Of a DNA stretch of 64,000 bases, positions 55,101 to 62,680 are shown one piece after another. Under the pieces are notes generated by a model, which was not told the origin of the DNA, made no database searches, and saw nothing but the letters and a program-made list of their open reading frames with translations. The first letter of the stretch is position 1; every line of letters starts with the position of its first letter. This DNA comes from Paenibacillus sinensis (GTDB lineage: Bacteria; Bacillota; Bacilli; Paenibacillales; Paenibacillaceae), in the NCBI RefSeq assembly GCF_019904155.1, contig NZ_JAHCMB010000049.1, positions 42,606 to 106,605 of the forward strand, in the 5' to 3' direction. The translations under genes were made by a program, and so were the position numbers.

Positions 55101-55423
55101 TCAACGAGGGAGAACGCGAGCTCTTCCTTATCTCGCTCAAAGCCGGAGGAACCGGCCTGAACCTGACGGGCGCCGATACGGTCATTCTGTATGATTTGTG
55201 GTGGAATCCCGCAGTCGAGCAGCAGGCTGAGGACCGCGCCCACCGCATCGGCCAGAAAAAAGTCGTACAGGTGATCCGCCTGGTCGCGCAGGGCACTGTC
55301 GAAGAGAAGATGTACGAGCTCCAGCAGAAGAAAAAAACGCTGATTGACGAGGTCGTCAAATCCGGCGGAGAATCCATATCCTCCTTGACGGAGCAGGAAA
55401 TCCGGGAGCTGCTGTCCGTTTGA
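52127..55423 (+). CDS. SWIM zinc finger and SNF2-family helicase
   Basis: A 1098-residue ATP-dependent DNA translocase. The N-terminal SWIM finger is CACSIGFTFDQYCKHVAAAL (CxC...CxH, residues about 83-100). After a ~500-residue middle region the SNF2 motor has motif I DDMGLGKTLQ, motif II ILDEAQAFKN, motif III ALTGTPVENS, and motifs IV-VI LIFSQFTGML, GGTGLNLTGA and DRAHRIGQKK. It is a single-copy bacterial Rad54-like protein, probably involved in repair or clearing nucleoprotein. An AGAGGAGAA site precedes ATG 52127. It stands alone. Confidence 0.92.
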   Translation: MNETIRSFRITEPLIKSLCGVSSYRKGESMRRAGKVTLSIVESGDNSLSYEAAIKDNGVCRAAVHITPGGQVSAECACSIGFTFDQYCKHVAAALLQIMVLQRFEEAEEEGLPPESRGTGNLTHEGNPQLVSRVLELFGRQASSRIGPRALFESREILSAEVTITPFSLGIRRNLLGAELRIGWGRRYAVNDIREFLTRYEQGQEYACSRHFTYAPDLYCFSPEVDAFLKKLIEVRRSEKLQREAAGAFYTGETAETRRLTIPPYAWPAISTALPKLPLVQIRVDDRSYEGFDCSEEVLPLRFQFDQDGNEGISLAVQGLQTLKVLEEYGMALLEGRFYKLKPEDCARLAGLQRIMTGDEQGTGILSIAPREAEPFMERVVPGLMKLGEVRIAKSVSDRMVQSPLSARIYLDRVSDRLLAGLEFQYGDIVINPLEQEASRGADSRILIREGEKEERILELMETAGFVRTESGFFLQDEELEYDFLKTVTPRLEQLAKIYATSAVKTRLFAGHTSPKISADLGERTNWLEFRFQIDGIPESEIRGIIESLREKRRYHKLANGALLPMEDEEYQEIIRFLNEVALPKGEIIGSHFRLPVARALHLMEDSGRNRGSSISLGKPLRLLLERLRNPDLLDHPVPESLAPVLRDYQHFGFQWLKTLAQYGFGGILADDMGLGKTLQSIAFLLSVLPEIRARKQPALIVSPASLMYNWLSELRRFAPGIRAAVADGTPNERSAVLRDAGGVDAIIVSYPLLRRDIARYSQLAFHTLILDEAQAFKNYTTQTAKAVKSLRAECRFALTGTPVENSLEELWSIYDAVFPGLFPDRRAFSEIKREEVSRRARPFLLRRMKRDVLQELPEKIDSMQISELLPEQKKLYAAYLAKLRLETLKHLDNNDFEQSRIKILAGLTRLRQICCHPGLFIEDYSGQSAKLEQLLQIVEDCRSAGRRPLIFSQFTGMLGMIGRELGTRGIPFFYLDGNTPARERTELCSRFNEGERELFLISLKAGGTGLNLTGADTVILYDLWWNPAVEQQAEDRAHRIGQKKVVQVIRLVAQGTVEEKMYELQQKKKTLIDEVVKSGGESISSLTEQEIRELLSV

Positions 55424-55487
55424 TCATTATTGGATGAGGGAATCTTCGAGCGAACCGGGATGCTTCGATCTGAGCAGGTTATGCCGA

Positions 55488-55808
55488 TTAAGTAGACAGC
55501 AGGGTAATGACCAGCAGTTCGTAGAGAACGAGGGTCAGGATCAGTTCATCGTTGCTGTATGGCATGCCGAAAAAGGCGCGGTGGCCTCCTGGATTGCGGA
55601 TAGCCAAATGCAGCAGTCCTCTGTCGCAGCTTACGATTCTGCCCACTAAGACCTGGCCGTCTATCGTTTCGATCCGGACAATCTGGTTGGTGTGCTGTCT
55701 GCATAATTGGTGAAGATTGCTGCGGATGGCCTTGATGTTCTGGACGGATGAGCCGTCCGCTTGATACAGAACTCTGCCCATTTGGGTAGGCATAGGCTGA
55801 TAACTCAT
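55488..55808 (-). CDS. Small protein with Sm-like segment and hydrophobic C terminus
   Basis: A 106-residue protein I do not assign to a named family. The middle, NQIVRIETIDGQVLVGRIVSCDRGLLHLAIRN, has the G-x-V-x-G-x-I-x-x-x-D pattern of an Sm/Hfq-like small beta-barrel. The C-terminal ~20 residues (ELILTLVLYELLVITLLST) are hydrophobic and could be a membrane tail or buried helix. ATG 55808 is preferred over GTG 55817 because AGAAAGG is better spaced. A minus-strand terminator hairpin lies in its 5' region. It is convergent with the helicase gene. Confidence 0.6.
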   Translation of the reverse strand: MSYQPMPTQMGRVLYQADGSSVQNIKAIRSNLHQLCRQHTNQIVRIETIDGQVLVGRIVSCDRGLLHLAIRNPGGHRAFFGMPYSNDELILTLVLYELLVITLLST

Positions 55809-55902
55809 AGCATTCACTGCCTTTCTCGCGCTTATGATGAATCTGTACTACGGTACGTAGGTCGATGACCCGATGATTGGGCGAATGCCCAGCAGAGTAT
55901 AA

Positions 55903-55936
55903 AAAAGCGGCTTGCGAAACGGCGCAAGCTGCTTTT
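55903..55936 (-). terminator. Minus-strand hairpin with T6 tail upstream of the Sm-like gene
   Basis: A 14-bp stem (55903-55916 with 55923-55936, one G-U pair), followed on the minus strand by TTTTTTATA. It lies 95 bp upstream of the Sm-like gene start and not after any known minus-strand gene, so it may be a leader terminator. Confidence 0.65.
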
Positions 55937-56009
55937 GGGGCTGGATAGGAATGATAGACTCGAGTATTGAAGTTACGCTGGCAGAAGCAGGCGGGCAGAT
56001 GTTCTGTTG

Positions 56010-56187
56010 TTGACATCCCTCTGTCCCGGTGATAGGATAAAAATCAATCATTTTAAATTATAATTAAATTTGTCGGTTTTGTCGGCAATTCAACTGGCCA
56101 TTGACCATTCCTATGGAGATGTGTGCTTGATTTCCCACGCAAATACGTACTTGTACGGTAGCGGGAGAATCAGCATGCATCTTTTTT
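56010..56187 (+). promoter_or_regulatory. Promoter and long leader hairpin of the flavoprotein/ferredoxin operon
   Basis: TTGACA (56010-56015) and TAGGAT (56033-56038) are 17 bases apart. The leader then forms a long hairpin, GATGTGTGCTTGATTTCCCACGC (in part) against GCGGGAGAATCAGCATGCATC, 56118 to 56181, with an inner TAC/GTA and CGTAC/GTACG helix, then T6 (56182-56187). The gene starts 80 bp later. This is a terminator-like attenuator; I do not recognise the RNA class. The rest of 55809-56268 shows no gene. Confidence 0.65.
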
Positions 56188-56268
56188 ATTTTGATCGAGG
56201 AGAGCTGAGGCAAGGCCAAGATCGGCCGGCAAACCGGTAACAAGATGAGAGGGAGCAGGAGGGCCGTT

Positions 56269-57921
56269 ATGACAAAGAGCTTGGAGCTCAAATTAAGCGC
56301 GGATGTACTGGTTATTGGAGGCGGACCCGCCGGAGCCTGGGCTGCGCGCAGCGCGGCTGAACAGGGAGCCAGGGTGGTGCTGGTTGACAAAGGCTATTTA
56401 GGCTCCAGCGGCGCTACCGCGCCCGGCGGAACGAATCTGCTGTATCTGCCTCCGGATCATGAGCTTCGGGAGCGGGCTGTACAGCATAGGCTGGAGATCG
56501 GAGGCGGACTGGCGGAATCGGCCTGGATTCACCGGGTGCTGGATCAGGTCTATATCAACCTGGAGCAAATAGAGAAATGGGGCTATCCGTTCGTCAGAGA
56601 CGAGAACGGTGTTCCGCAGCGCGACCATCTGCAAGGACCGGAATATATGCGGCTCATGCGGAGGATGGTGAAGAAAGCGGGGGTCAAGGTGCTGGATCAG
56701 GCTCCGGCCCTGGAGCTGCTCGTTGATGAATATGGAGTGGGCGGAGCCAGAGGGATTCTCCGTCAGGAGAACCGCGATTGGGAGGTCCGGGCGAATGCGG
56801 TCGTTATCGCTACCGGGGGCTGCGCTTTTCTCAGCAAGGGGCTTGGCTGCAATGTCTTGACCGGCGACGGTTATCTCATGGGGGGAGAGGTAGGTGCCGA
56901 GTTATCCGGCATGGAATTTACGAGGAAATACGCTCCGAGTCCCGCTTTCGGCTCCAATACCCGGTCGAGACTGCTGGGCTGGGCCACTTATTACGACCAG
57001 CACGGGAATGAACTCAGCGGCCGGCGCGGCGGGGATTTTCTGGCGGAACAGCTGCTGAAAGGCCCGGTATACGCCATCATGAACAAGGCGGATACGCCGG
57101 AGAAGCAGGCGATTCTGCGTTCCTCTCACGCGATTTTCTTCCTTCCCTATGACCGGGCGGGAATCGACGTCTTCAAGGAGCCGTTCCCTTTAACCCTCCG
57201 GTATGAAGGAACGGTGCGGGGCACCGGGGGCTTGCGGATCGTCACGGACGATTGCGGCACCACCGTTCCGGGGCTGTATGCGGCTGGCGATGCTGCTACC
57301 CGGGAACGGGTCACGGGCGCTGCATCCGGAGGCGGCGCTTTTAACGCCTCATGGGCGATCTGCTCCGGAACCTGGGCCGGTGAAGGGGCGGCTGCTTACG
57401 CCACATCCGGAAGCTTCGGCGCCTCGGTCCGCAATCTGCGCCCGGCTGGCCGATACGGCTTGTCTCAGGCAGAAGGAGGTTCTTCCACCGAATTCCGCCA
57501 GGGTGGCGCGACGCCGACTCGTGAGCTTGTGAAGAGGATACAGGATCAGGTATTCCCGCTCAACATCAATTACTTCCGATCGGAGCACGGCTTGAGGCAG
57601 GCGCTGGCGAAGCTGAACGATCTGTGGCCAGAGGTCAATCGTCAAATTCTGACCAATGTGCATGATCGGGTTCATGCCCGCGAAGCCGCTTCGATGGCAG
57701 CGACAGCCAGATGGATGTACACGGCGGCGCTTGCCCGGAAGGAGAGCAGGGGCGAGGGACTGCATGTCTTGCAGGAGTATCCGGACGTGGACCCTGCCCA
57801 GCATCATCGGCTGCTGGTATCCGGTCTGGAGGAAATCCGTGTAGGGTTAGACCGTCCTTGCCTGACACAGGCAAGCTTCATTACGGAATCGGTTAACAGT
57901 CAGGAGGCGGCGGTGAAATGA
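56269..57921 (+). CDS. FAD-dependent oxidoreductase of the fumarate reductase/AprA flavoprotein family
   Basis: A 550-residue flavoprotein. The FAD-binding motif is VLVIGGGPAGAWAARSAAEQGARVVLVDKG, with a second FAD motif in TTVPGLYAAGDAATRERVTGAASGGG. The C-terminal helical part is like that of succinate/adenylylsulfate reductase flavoproteins. A two-cluster ferredoxin gene follows and overlaps it by 4 bp (ATGA), so together they should form an electron-transfer complex. The substrate is unknown; an APS-reductase-like role is possible but no sulfur-pathway neighbour confirms it. ATG 56269 follows GGAGGG; upstream in-frame ATG 56245 is less likely. Confidence 0.8.
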   Translation: MTKSLELKLSADVLVIGGGPAGAWAARSAAEQGARVVLVDKGYLGSSGATAPGGTNLLYLPPDHELRERAVQHRLEIGGGLAESAWIHRVLDQVYINLEQIEKWGYPFVRDENGVPQRDHLQGPEYMRLMRRMVKKAGVKVLDQAPALELLVDEYGVGGARGILRQENRDWEVRANAVVIATGGCAFLSKGLGCNVLTGDGYLMGGEVGAELSGMEFTRKYAPSPAFGSNTRSRLLGWATYYDQHGNELSGRRGGDFLAEQLLKGPVYAIMNKADTPEKQAILRSSHAIFFLPYDRAGIDVFKEPFPLTLRYEGTVRGTGGLRIVTDDCGTTVPGLYAAGDAATRERVTGAASGGGAFNASWAICSGTWAGEGAAAYATSGSFGASVRNLRPAGRYGLSQAEGGSSTEFRQGGATPTRELVKRIQDQVFPLNINYFRSEHGLRQALAKLNDLWPEVNRQILTNVHDRVHAREAASMAATARWMYTAALARKESRGEGLHVLQEYPDVDPAQHHRLLVSGLEEIRVGLDRPCLTQASFITESVNSQEAAVK

Positions 57922-58292
57922 TTGAATTGGTCAGCCCGGAGCGGTGTATCAGCTGCAATTTATGTGTCAAAGTATGCCCAACCAACGTGTTTGACCGGAC
58001 AGCTCATGAGCCGGTAATCGCCCGGCAGGAGGATTGCCAGACCTGCTTCATCTGCGAGGCATACTGCCCTGCCGATGCGCTGTATGTTGCACCCTATACG
58101 GACGAGGTGATTGGCGTCCAGGAGGAGGATTTGGCCGAGCGTCAGCTGCTGGGGAGCTGGAGAGCCACGATCGGCTGGGCTCCCGGCCAGACCACGCTGG
58201 CGGCCCGGGATCAGACGGCGTTCATCGACCGGATTCTGCCTCCGCGGGTGGAGAAGCCGGCTGGCGTGTCGGATGTCAAGCTGGGGTCTTAA
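57918..58292 (+). CDS. Ferredoxin with two [4Fe-4S] clusters
   Basis: A 124-residue electron carrier. The cluster motifs are CISCNLCVKVCP (residues about 10-21) and CQTCFICEAYCP (about 39-50). The remaining ~70 residues form a C-terminal extension (QLLGSWRATIGWAPGQTT) probably contacting its flavoprotein partner. Start codon overlaps the flavoprotein stop as ATGA. It would pass electrons to or from the flavoprotein. Partners outside are unknown. Confidence 0.85.
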   Translation: MIELVSPERCISCNLCVKVCPTNVFDRTAHEPVIARQEDCQTCFICEAYCPADALYVAPYTDEVIGVQEEDLAERQLLGSWRATIGWAPGQTTLAARDQTAFIDRILPPRVEKPAGVSDVKLGS

Positions 58293-58316
58293 GAACATAC
58301 AAGAGGATATCGATCT

Positions 58317-58373
58317 ATGTGTACAAAAGGTTGTGAAGCAGCGGTCCGCACACGGACCTTCTATGTAGACTAA
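58317..58373 (+). CDS. Possible 18-residue Cys-containing peptide
   Basis: A short ORF, MCTKGCEAAVRTRTFYVD, begins 24 bp after the ferredoxin stop with AAGAGGAT about 10 bases upstream. It has a CxxxC pair and an aromatic end. Its DNA also forms a GGTCCG/CGGACC hairpin. It could be translated with the operon, or be chance. I know of no family to cite. Confidence 0.35.
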   Translation: MCTKGCEAAVRTRTFYVD

Positions 58374-58390
58374 TACGTTGATCCTGATAA

Positions 58391-58446
58391 AAAAACGAAG
58401 CTGCCCCATAAGCATTGGAAATGGCTATGAGGGGCAGCTTCGTTTT
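58391..58446. terminator. Bidirectional terminator
   Basis: AAAACGAAGCTGCCCC (about 58391-58406) pairs with GGGGCAGCTTCGTTTT (58431-58446). It serves the ferredoxin operon and the convergent DHA2 transporter gene. Confidence 0.9.
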
Positions 58447-58508
58447 ACATTTACGATATCAGAACTACTCTATCCAAATTGTGCAGTCGAAGGGTTCGCG
58501 GATTAGTA

Positions 58509-59987
58509 TCAGGCTTCCTGTACGACAGCCTTTTTCAGAGCCGCCGGTTTATCCGTGCGTTTGATGAAGAAGCTCAGCAGCAGGCCGACCAACCCGATGC
58601 CGATGATGACGAGATAAGCATCGTTAATACCCTGAATCGAAGCTTCCATAATCAGATGCTCCTGTGATGCGCCCTTACCGCCGCCGGAAGTCAGCATTTC
58701 CGTGAAATGCGTTTTGGTCCGGCTTGTCATGACGGTGACTAGCAAGGAAGTGCCGACCGCACCGGCAACCTGGCGGATCGTATTGGAGATCGCGGTTCCG
58801 TGAGCGTTAAGCTTCGACGGAAGCTGGTTGAGTCCAGCGGTCTGAATCGGCATCAGCAGCAGTGCCATGCCAATCCGGCGGCCCGTCGACATCAGCACCA
58901 GATAGGTATAGCTGGTCGAGTCGGTCAGATTGATGAAGCCAAGAGTGGTGGCAAGCGTAATGATCATACCGATGATCGCCAGCCATTTGGCCCCGAAGCG
59001 GTCAAACAGCTTGCCGGTAACCGGCATCAGCATACCCATCACAAGAGCGCCGGGAAGCAGCAGAAGCCCGGATTCCAGGGCCGTGTACCCTCTGGCGTTC
59101 TGGAGATAGAGCGGCAGCAGCATCATGTCCGCATACATAACCATTGTAACCGCGACGTTTATAAGCGTTGTCAGAGTGAACATATTGTACTTGAAAGCCC
59201 GAAGTTCCAGCAGAGGTGACTTGCTGACTAGCTGTCTCCAGGTGAACAGCGCCAGGGAGACGACGCCTGCGGCAATCGGGATGAGTACCTCTGCGCTCGA
59301 CCAGCCCTTGCTTCCGGCCTGGCTGAAGCCGTACAGCAGCGCGCCGAAGCCGATTGTGGAGAGTAGAACGCTCAGGATATCGATCTTGGTCTCGACTTTC
59401 TCGGAGACGTTTCTCAGGTAGATAAAGCCAAAGACAATGACCAGGATGGCAAGCGGAATCATGCCGTAGAACATTGTCTCCCAGGCATAATTCTCCAGAA
59501 TGTAGCCTGCAAGCGTCGGTCCGATTGCCGGGGCGAAAATAATAGCCAATCCGACCATCCCCATAGCGGCGCCTCTTTTGTCTGGAGGGAAGAGGGTCAG
59601 AATAACATTTGTAAGCAGCGGCATAATGATGCCCGCTCCGGCCGCCTGAATCATCCGGCCAGTAAGCAGCGCCGGGAAGCTGGAGGCGAAGGCGGATACC
59701 AGGGTTCCCGCCAGAAAGATCAGCATGGAAGCCTGGAACAGCTGTCTTGTCGTAAACCGCTGCATGAAATAGGCGGTGATTGGAATCAATACGCCGTTAA
59801 CCAGCATATAGCCTGTGGTCAGCCACTGGGCGGTTGTTGCCGAAATGCTGAAATCGACCATCAGCTTGGGTACGGCAACGCTCATGATCGTTTGATTGAG
59901 CGTCGCAAGAAAGGCGCCAAGAATCATAATGAATAGAATTGGCCCTTTCTTGATGCCGTCGGCTGTTACTTCTCTTTGTCCACTCAA
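58509..59987 (-). CDS. DHA2-family (EmrB/QacA-like) MFS multidrug exporter
   Basis: A 492-residue membrane protein with 14 helices. Motifs include LNQTIMSVAVPKLMVDF in helix 1, the loop QRFTTRQLFQASMLIF, and the helix 5 antiporter motif GPTLAGYILENYAWETMF. It expels drugs or dyes with protons. Start is TTG at 59987 with GGAGAAG upstream. It is divergent from a TetR-family gene, the usual arrangement for a pump and its repressor. Confidence 0.9.
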   Translation of the reverse strand: MSGQREVTADGIKKGPILFIMILGAFLATLNQTIMSVAVPKLMVDFSISATTAQWLTTGYMLVNGVLIPITAYFMQRFTTRQLFQASMLIFLAGTLVSAFASSFPALLTGRMIQAAGAGIIMPLLTNVILTLFPPDKRGAAMGMVGLAIIFAPAIGPTLAGYILENYAWETMFYGMIPLAILVIVFGFIYLRNVSEKVETKIDILSVLLSTIGFGALLYGFSQAGSKGWSSAEVLIPIAAGVVSLALFTWRQLVSKSPLLELRAFKYNMFTLTTLINVAVTMVMYADMMLLPLYLQNARGYTALESGLLLLPGALVMGMLMPVTGKLFDRFGAKWLAIIGMIITLATTLGFINLTDSTSYTYLVLMSTGRRIGMALLLMPIQTAGLNQLPSKLNAHGTAISNTIRQVAGAVGTSLLVTVMTSRTKTHFTEMLTSGGGKGASQEHLIMEASIQGINDAYLVIIGIGLVGLLLSFFIKRTDKPAALKKAVVQEA

Positions 59988-60021
59988 ACTTCTCCATCCC
60001 TTTCTTTTTCTCTCTCTTTGA

Positions 60022-60149
60022 TTAATTTACACAGTGTTGTATAATCAACGGCGTATAAACTAGAGTACTCCGGTCAGACTGGATCTGACAAGCGACAGTT
60101 CTGCCGGAAATGTCAATTAGACAACATCGCAAACCGATGTGTAAATTAA
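60022..60149. promoter_or_regulatory. Divergent promoter region with a 12-bp inverted repeat
   Basis: TTAATTTACACA (60022-60033) and its exact complement TGTGTAAATTAA (60138-60149) sit near the start of each divergent gene. Inverted copies this far apart suggest two binding sites for the TetR-type repressor. Confidence 0.6.
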
Positions 60150-60205
60150 ACGCCGAATATCCCACAAATATCACAAGATTGTAGTCTGCGAAGAGGAGAA
60201 TAAGG

Positions 60206-60817
60206 ATGGAGTCCCCCAAAAATTCGAAAGATCCCCGGATTCTGCGAACGCGGCAGCTGATTCGGGAAGCCTTCATTGAGCTTCTGCAGGAGATGGATAT
60301 CGAGAAAATTACCGTCAACCGTATCGCCGAGCGCGCGACAATCAACCGGGTCACCTTTTATCTGCATTATAAAGACATCACGGATATGATGGAAAAAATG
60401 GCGGAGGAGATGGTCCGGCATATTGAGGGGATGCTGATGAAGGAGAGGCAAGCGCCCGGTGCGGCCTCGCTTGACGGAGAATGGACGCCATTGGTTCAGC
60501 TGCTGGAGCATATAGCGAAGCACAGCAAGTTCTACAAGGTCGTGTTAACGTCCAGACGAACTCCGATCTTTACGGAGCGTCTCTTGCGGCTGTTGACGGG
60601 AATGGTAACCGAAAGGATCGAACACTACGGAGGCGATGAGTTGTTCCAGGAGGCAGGCATTCAGAAGGAAATTGCTATCTGGTACCATTCATCGGCCTTG
60701 ATCGGGCTAATTATTGCATGGCTTCGAAAGGATATGCCATATTCGCCGCATTATGTTGCCGACCAGTATAACCGGCTTCGGAGCCATATAGGCAGCCAAG
60801 AAACCGGAAGGAGATAA
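60206..60817 (+). CDS. TetR-family transcriptional repressor
   Basis: A 203-residue repressor. The N-terminal helix-turn-helix is LIREAFIELLQEMDIEKITVNRIAERATINRVTFYLHYKD. The C-terminal domain (WYHSSALIGLIIAWLRKDMPYSPHYVADQYNRL) resembles the TetR_C_7/DhaS-type ligand domain. It should control the divergent DHA2 pump and itself. It is followed after 3 bp by an RCC1-repeat gene, so the two are co-transcribed and probably coupled. Confidence 0.88.
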   Translation: MESPKNSKDPRILRTRQLIREAFIELLQEMDIEKITVNRIAERATINRVTFYLHYKDITDMMEKMAEEMVRHIEGMLMKERQAPGAASLDGEWTPLVQLLEHIAKHSKFYKVVLTSRRTPIFTERLLRLLTGMVTERIEHYGGDELFQEAGIQKEIAIWYHSSALIGLIIAWLRKDMPYSPHYVADQYNRLRSHIGSQETGRR

Positions 60818-60820
60818 GAT

Positions 60821-61708
60821 ATGGATTACACTTCACCGATTGAATCGGCGTTATTGGTGAAACGGTGGCCAAAAAATACCATAGCGGCGGGTTATCGTCA
60901 TACCGTCGGGCTTACATCGAGCGGGACGGTGACAGCGGTGGGTGATAATAAATATGGCCAATGTGATGTGAGCGGTTGGCGCGATATTGTAGCGGTTGCG
61001 GCGGGTAATGCCCATACGGGTAATGCTCATACAATCGGGCTTAAACCGGACGGAACGGTGGAGGCAGTGGGTTGGAACAAGTATGGCCAATGCGATGTAA
61101 GCGGCTGGCGCGATATTGTGGCAGTAGCGGCGGGTTGGCGTCGTACTGTCGGGCTTAAATCGGATGGCACGGTATTAGCTGTAGGTCATAATAATGAAGG
61201 TCAATGCAATGTAAGCAGCTGGCACGGCATAGTGGCGGCAGTAGCGGGCGACTGGCATACCGTCGGAATTAATTCAGATGGCACAGTGACGGCTGCGGGC
61301 AATAATCGGTACGGCCAATGCAATGTAAGCGGCTGGCGCGATATTGAGGCGATAGCGGCGGGTTACCTGCATACCGTTGGGCTTAAGTCGGACGGAACGG
61401 TGGCGGCTGCAGGCTGGAATAGGCGTGAACAATGCGATGTTAGCGGCTGGCGCGACATTGTGGCAGTAGGTGCGGGTAGCAACCATACCATCGGGCTTAG
61501 ATCGGATGGTACGGTAGCGGCTGTGGGTTGGAATGAGCATGGACAATGCAGTGTAAGCGGCTGGCGCAATATTGTGGCGGTAGCGGCGGGAAGCGCTCAT
61601 ACGCTCGGCCTTAAATCGGACGGCACGGTGGTGGCCGCAGGCCGGAATAATGAAGGCCAATGCAATGTAAGCGGCTGGCGCGGCATTGATGCCAGGAACA
61701 AAACATGA
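60821..61708 (+). CDS. RCC1-repeat beta-propeller-like protein
   Basis: A 295-residue protein made of seven 38-residue units, each with HTVGL-x-SDGTV-x-A-x-G-x-N-x-x-GQC-x-VSGW. It has the RCC1 beta-propeller repeat form, with a Cys in each unit. No signal peptide or anchor is visible, so it is probably cytoplasmic. The ribosome site GGAAGGAGA is inside the end of tetR and the start is 3 bp after its stop. Bacterial RCC1 proteins lack a common function. A 15-bp duplication (61004-61033) adds five residues to the first unit. Confidence 0.8.
   Translation: MDYTSPIESALLVKRWPKNTIAAGYRHTVGLTSSGTVTAVGDNKYGQCDVSGWRDIVAVAAGNAHTGNAHTIGLKPDGTVEAVGWNKYGQCDVSGWRDIVAVAAGWRRTVGLKSDGTVLAVGHNNEGQCNVSSWHGIVAAVAGDWHTVGINSDGTVTAAGNNRYGQCNVSGWRDIEAIAAGYLHTVGLKSDGTVAAAGWNRREQCDVSGWRDIVAVGAGSNHTIGLRSDGTVAAVGWNEHGQCSVSGWRNIVAVAAGSAHTLGLKSDGTVVAAGRNNEGQCNVSGWRGIDARNKT
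60854..61690 (+). repeat. Seven tandem 114-bp repeats in the RCC1 gene
   Basis: The landmark GTAAGCGGCTGGCGC-like sequence recurs at 60968, 61097, 61211, 61325, 61439, 61553 and 61667. Spacing is exactly 114 bp except the first, which is 129 because of a 15-bp direct duplication at 61004-61033. DNA identity between units is high, indicating recent duplication. Confidence 0.92.
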
Positions 61709-61832
61709 TCCCTGTTCAACACCCTTTTACGGACATCCAAAAAAATTTAATATTTTTACTTGATTATCTGTTAAATATACTGTAACTTAAATAACGTAAG
61801 TACATGCAGAAACATAAGAGGGAGAGAGAACC

Positions 61833-62459
61833 ATGTCCAAAGTGTTATTTTTGAAAGCAAACAACCGCTCGATCGAGCAGTCGGTTACCGTAAAAATGTA
61901 TGACGCATTTGTAAATGCATACAAAGCTTCCCATCCGGACGATCATATCACTGAGCTGAATCTGTTCGAAGCGAACCTGCCGTATTATGACGAGCACATG
62001 CTGACTGGACTGTATAAGCTTGCCAACGGCTACGAAGCAACCGCCGAAGAGCAGCGTCTTGCTGATCTGGCAAATACTTACCTGGATCAATTCCTCGGTG
62101 CCGATAAGGTCGTTATCGCATTCCCGCTCTGGAACTTCACCATTCCGGCACAGCTGCTGACTTATTTCTTCTATTTGAACCAGGCCGGCAAAACATTCAA
62201 GTATACGGAACAAGGTCCGGTTGGACTTGTCGGAGACAAGAAGGTTGCTCTGCTTCAAGCCCGCGGCGGGGTATACTCTGTAGCTCCGATGGATGGACTT
62301 GAAATGTCCCTGAACTATGTGAAGAACACACTGGGCTTCTGGGGAATCCAAAATCCGGAGATCGTCGTGATCGAAGGACATAACCAATTCGCTGACCGTT
62401 CGCAGAGCATCATCAGCGAGGGTCTTGCCGAAGTAACCGCTCTTGCCAAACGTTTCTAA
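61833..62459 (+). CDS. azoR: FMN-dependent NADH-azoreductase
   Basis: A 208-residue flavodoxin-like enzyme that reduces azo dyes and quinones by two electrons with NADH. Features are MSKVLFLKANNRS at the FMN phosphate loop, FPLWNFTIPAQLLTYFFYLNQAGKTFKYT, and QARGGVYS, all typical of AzoR/AcpD. GGGAGAG lies before ATG 61833. It may protect against quinones. A terminator follows. Confidence 0.92.
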   Translation: MSKVLFLKANNRSIEQSVTVKMYDAFVNAYKASHPDDHITELNLFEANLPYYDEHMLTGLYKLANGYEATAEEQRLADLANTYLDQFLGADKVVIAFPLWNFTIPAQLLTYFFYLNQAGKTFKYTEQGPVGLVGDKKVALLQARGGVYSVAPMDGLEMSLNYVKNTLGFWGIQNPEIVVIEGHNQFADRSQSIISEGLAEVTALAKRF

Positions 62460-62478
62460 TCGACCCGATCACCCAAAG

Positions 62479-62507
62479 GAGGAACCATTGCGGTTCCTCT
62501 TTTTTTC
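62479..62507 (+). terminator. Intrinsic terminator of azoR
   Basis: GAGGAACC (62479-62486) pairs with GGTTCCTC (62492-62499), then TTTTTTTT. Confidence 0.88.
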
Positions 62508-62680
62508 GTTATGGAAAGCGCGGATGCATCCGCATCTCACTGCCGCTCATTGCATTCGAACGGCAAAAGATCATATACTATCATTGACCGTGCGGTGCGC
62601 GGGCTTTTTTTATTCTTGCAGAAAGTATAGACTACAAAAGTCAGGCTCCATTAAATAGATGACCATCGCAGGGGGGACTT

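Noticed and set aside
55546..56051. Minus-strand ORFs of 156 and 67 residues overlapping the Sm-like gene and its leader
   Set aside because: They lack ribosome sites and family features, and the longer overlaps the better-supported Sm-like frame.
60854..61690. Regular repeats that might suggest a CRISPR array
   Set aside because: The units are continuous coding sequence with a 114-bp period and no spacers; they encode RCC1 repeats.
62550..62611. TTGCAT-18-TATACT promoter followed at once by a small GC hairpin and T run
   Set aside because: The hairpin begins at about the predicted start site, so any transcript would be about 25 nt; I could not support a functional RNA.
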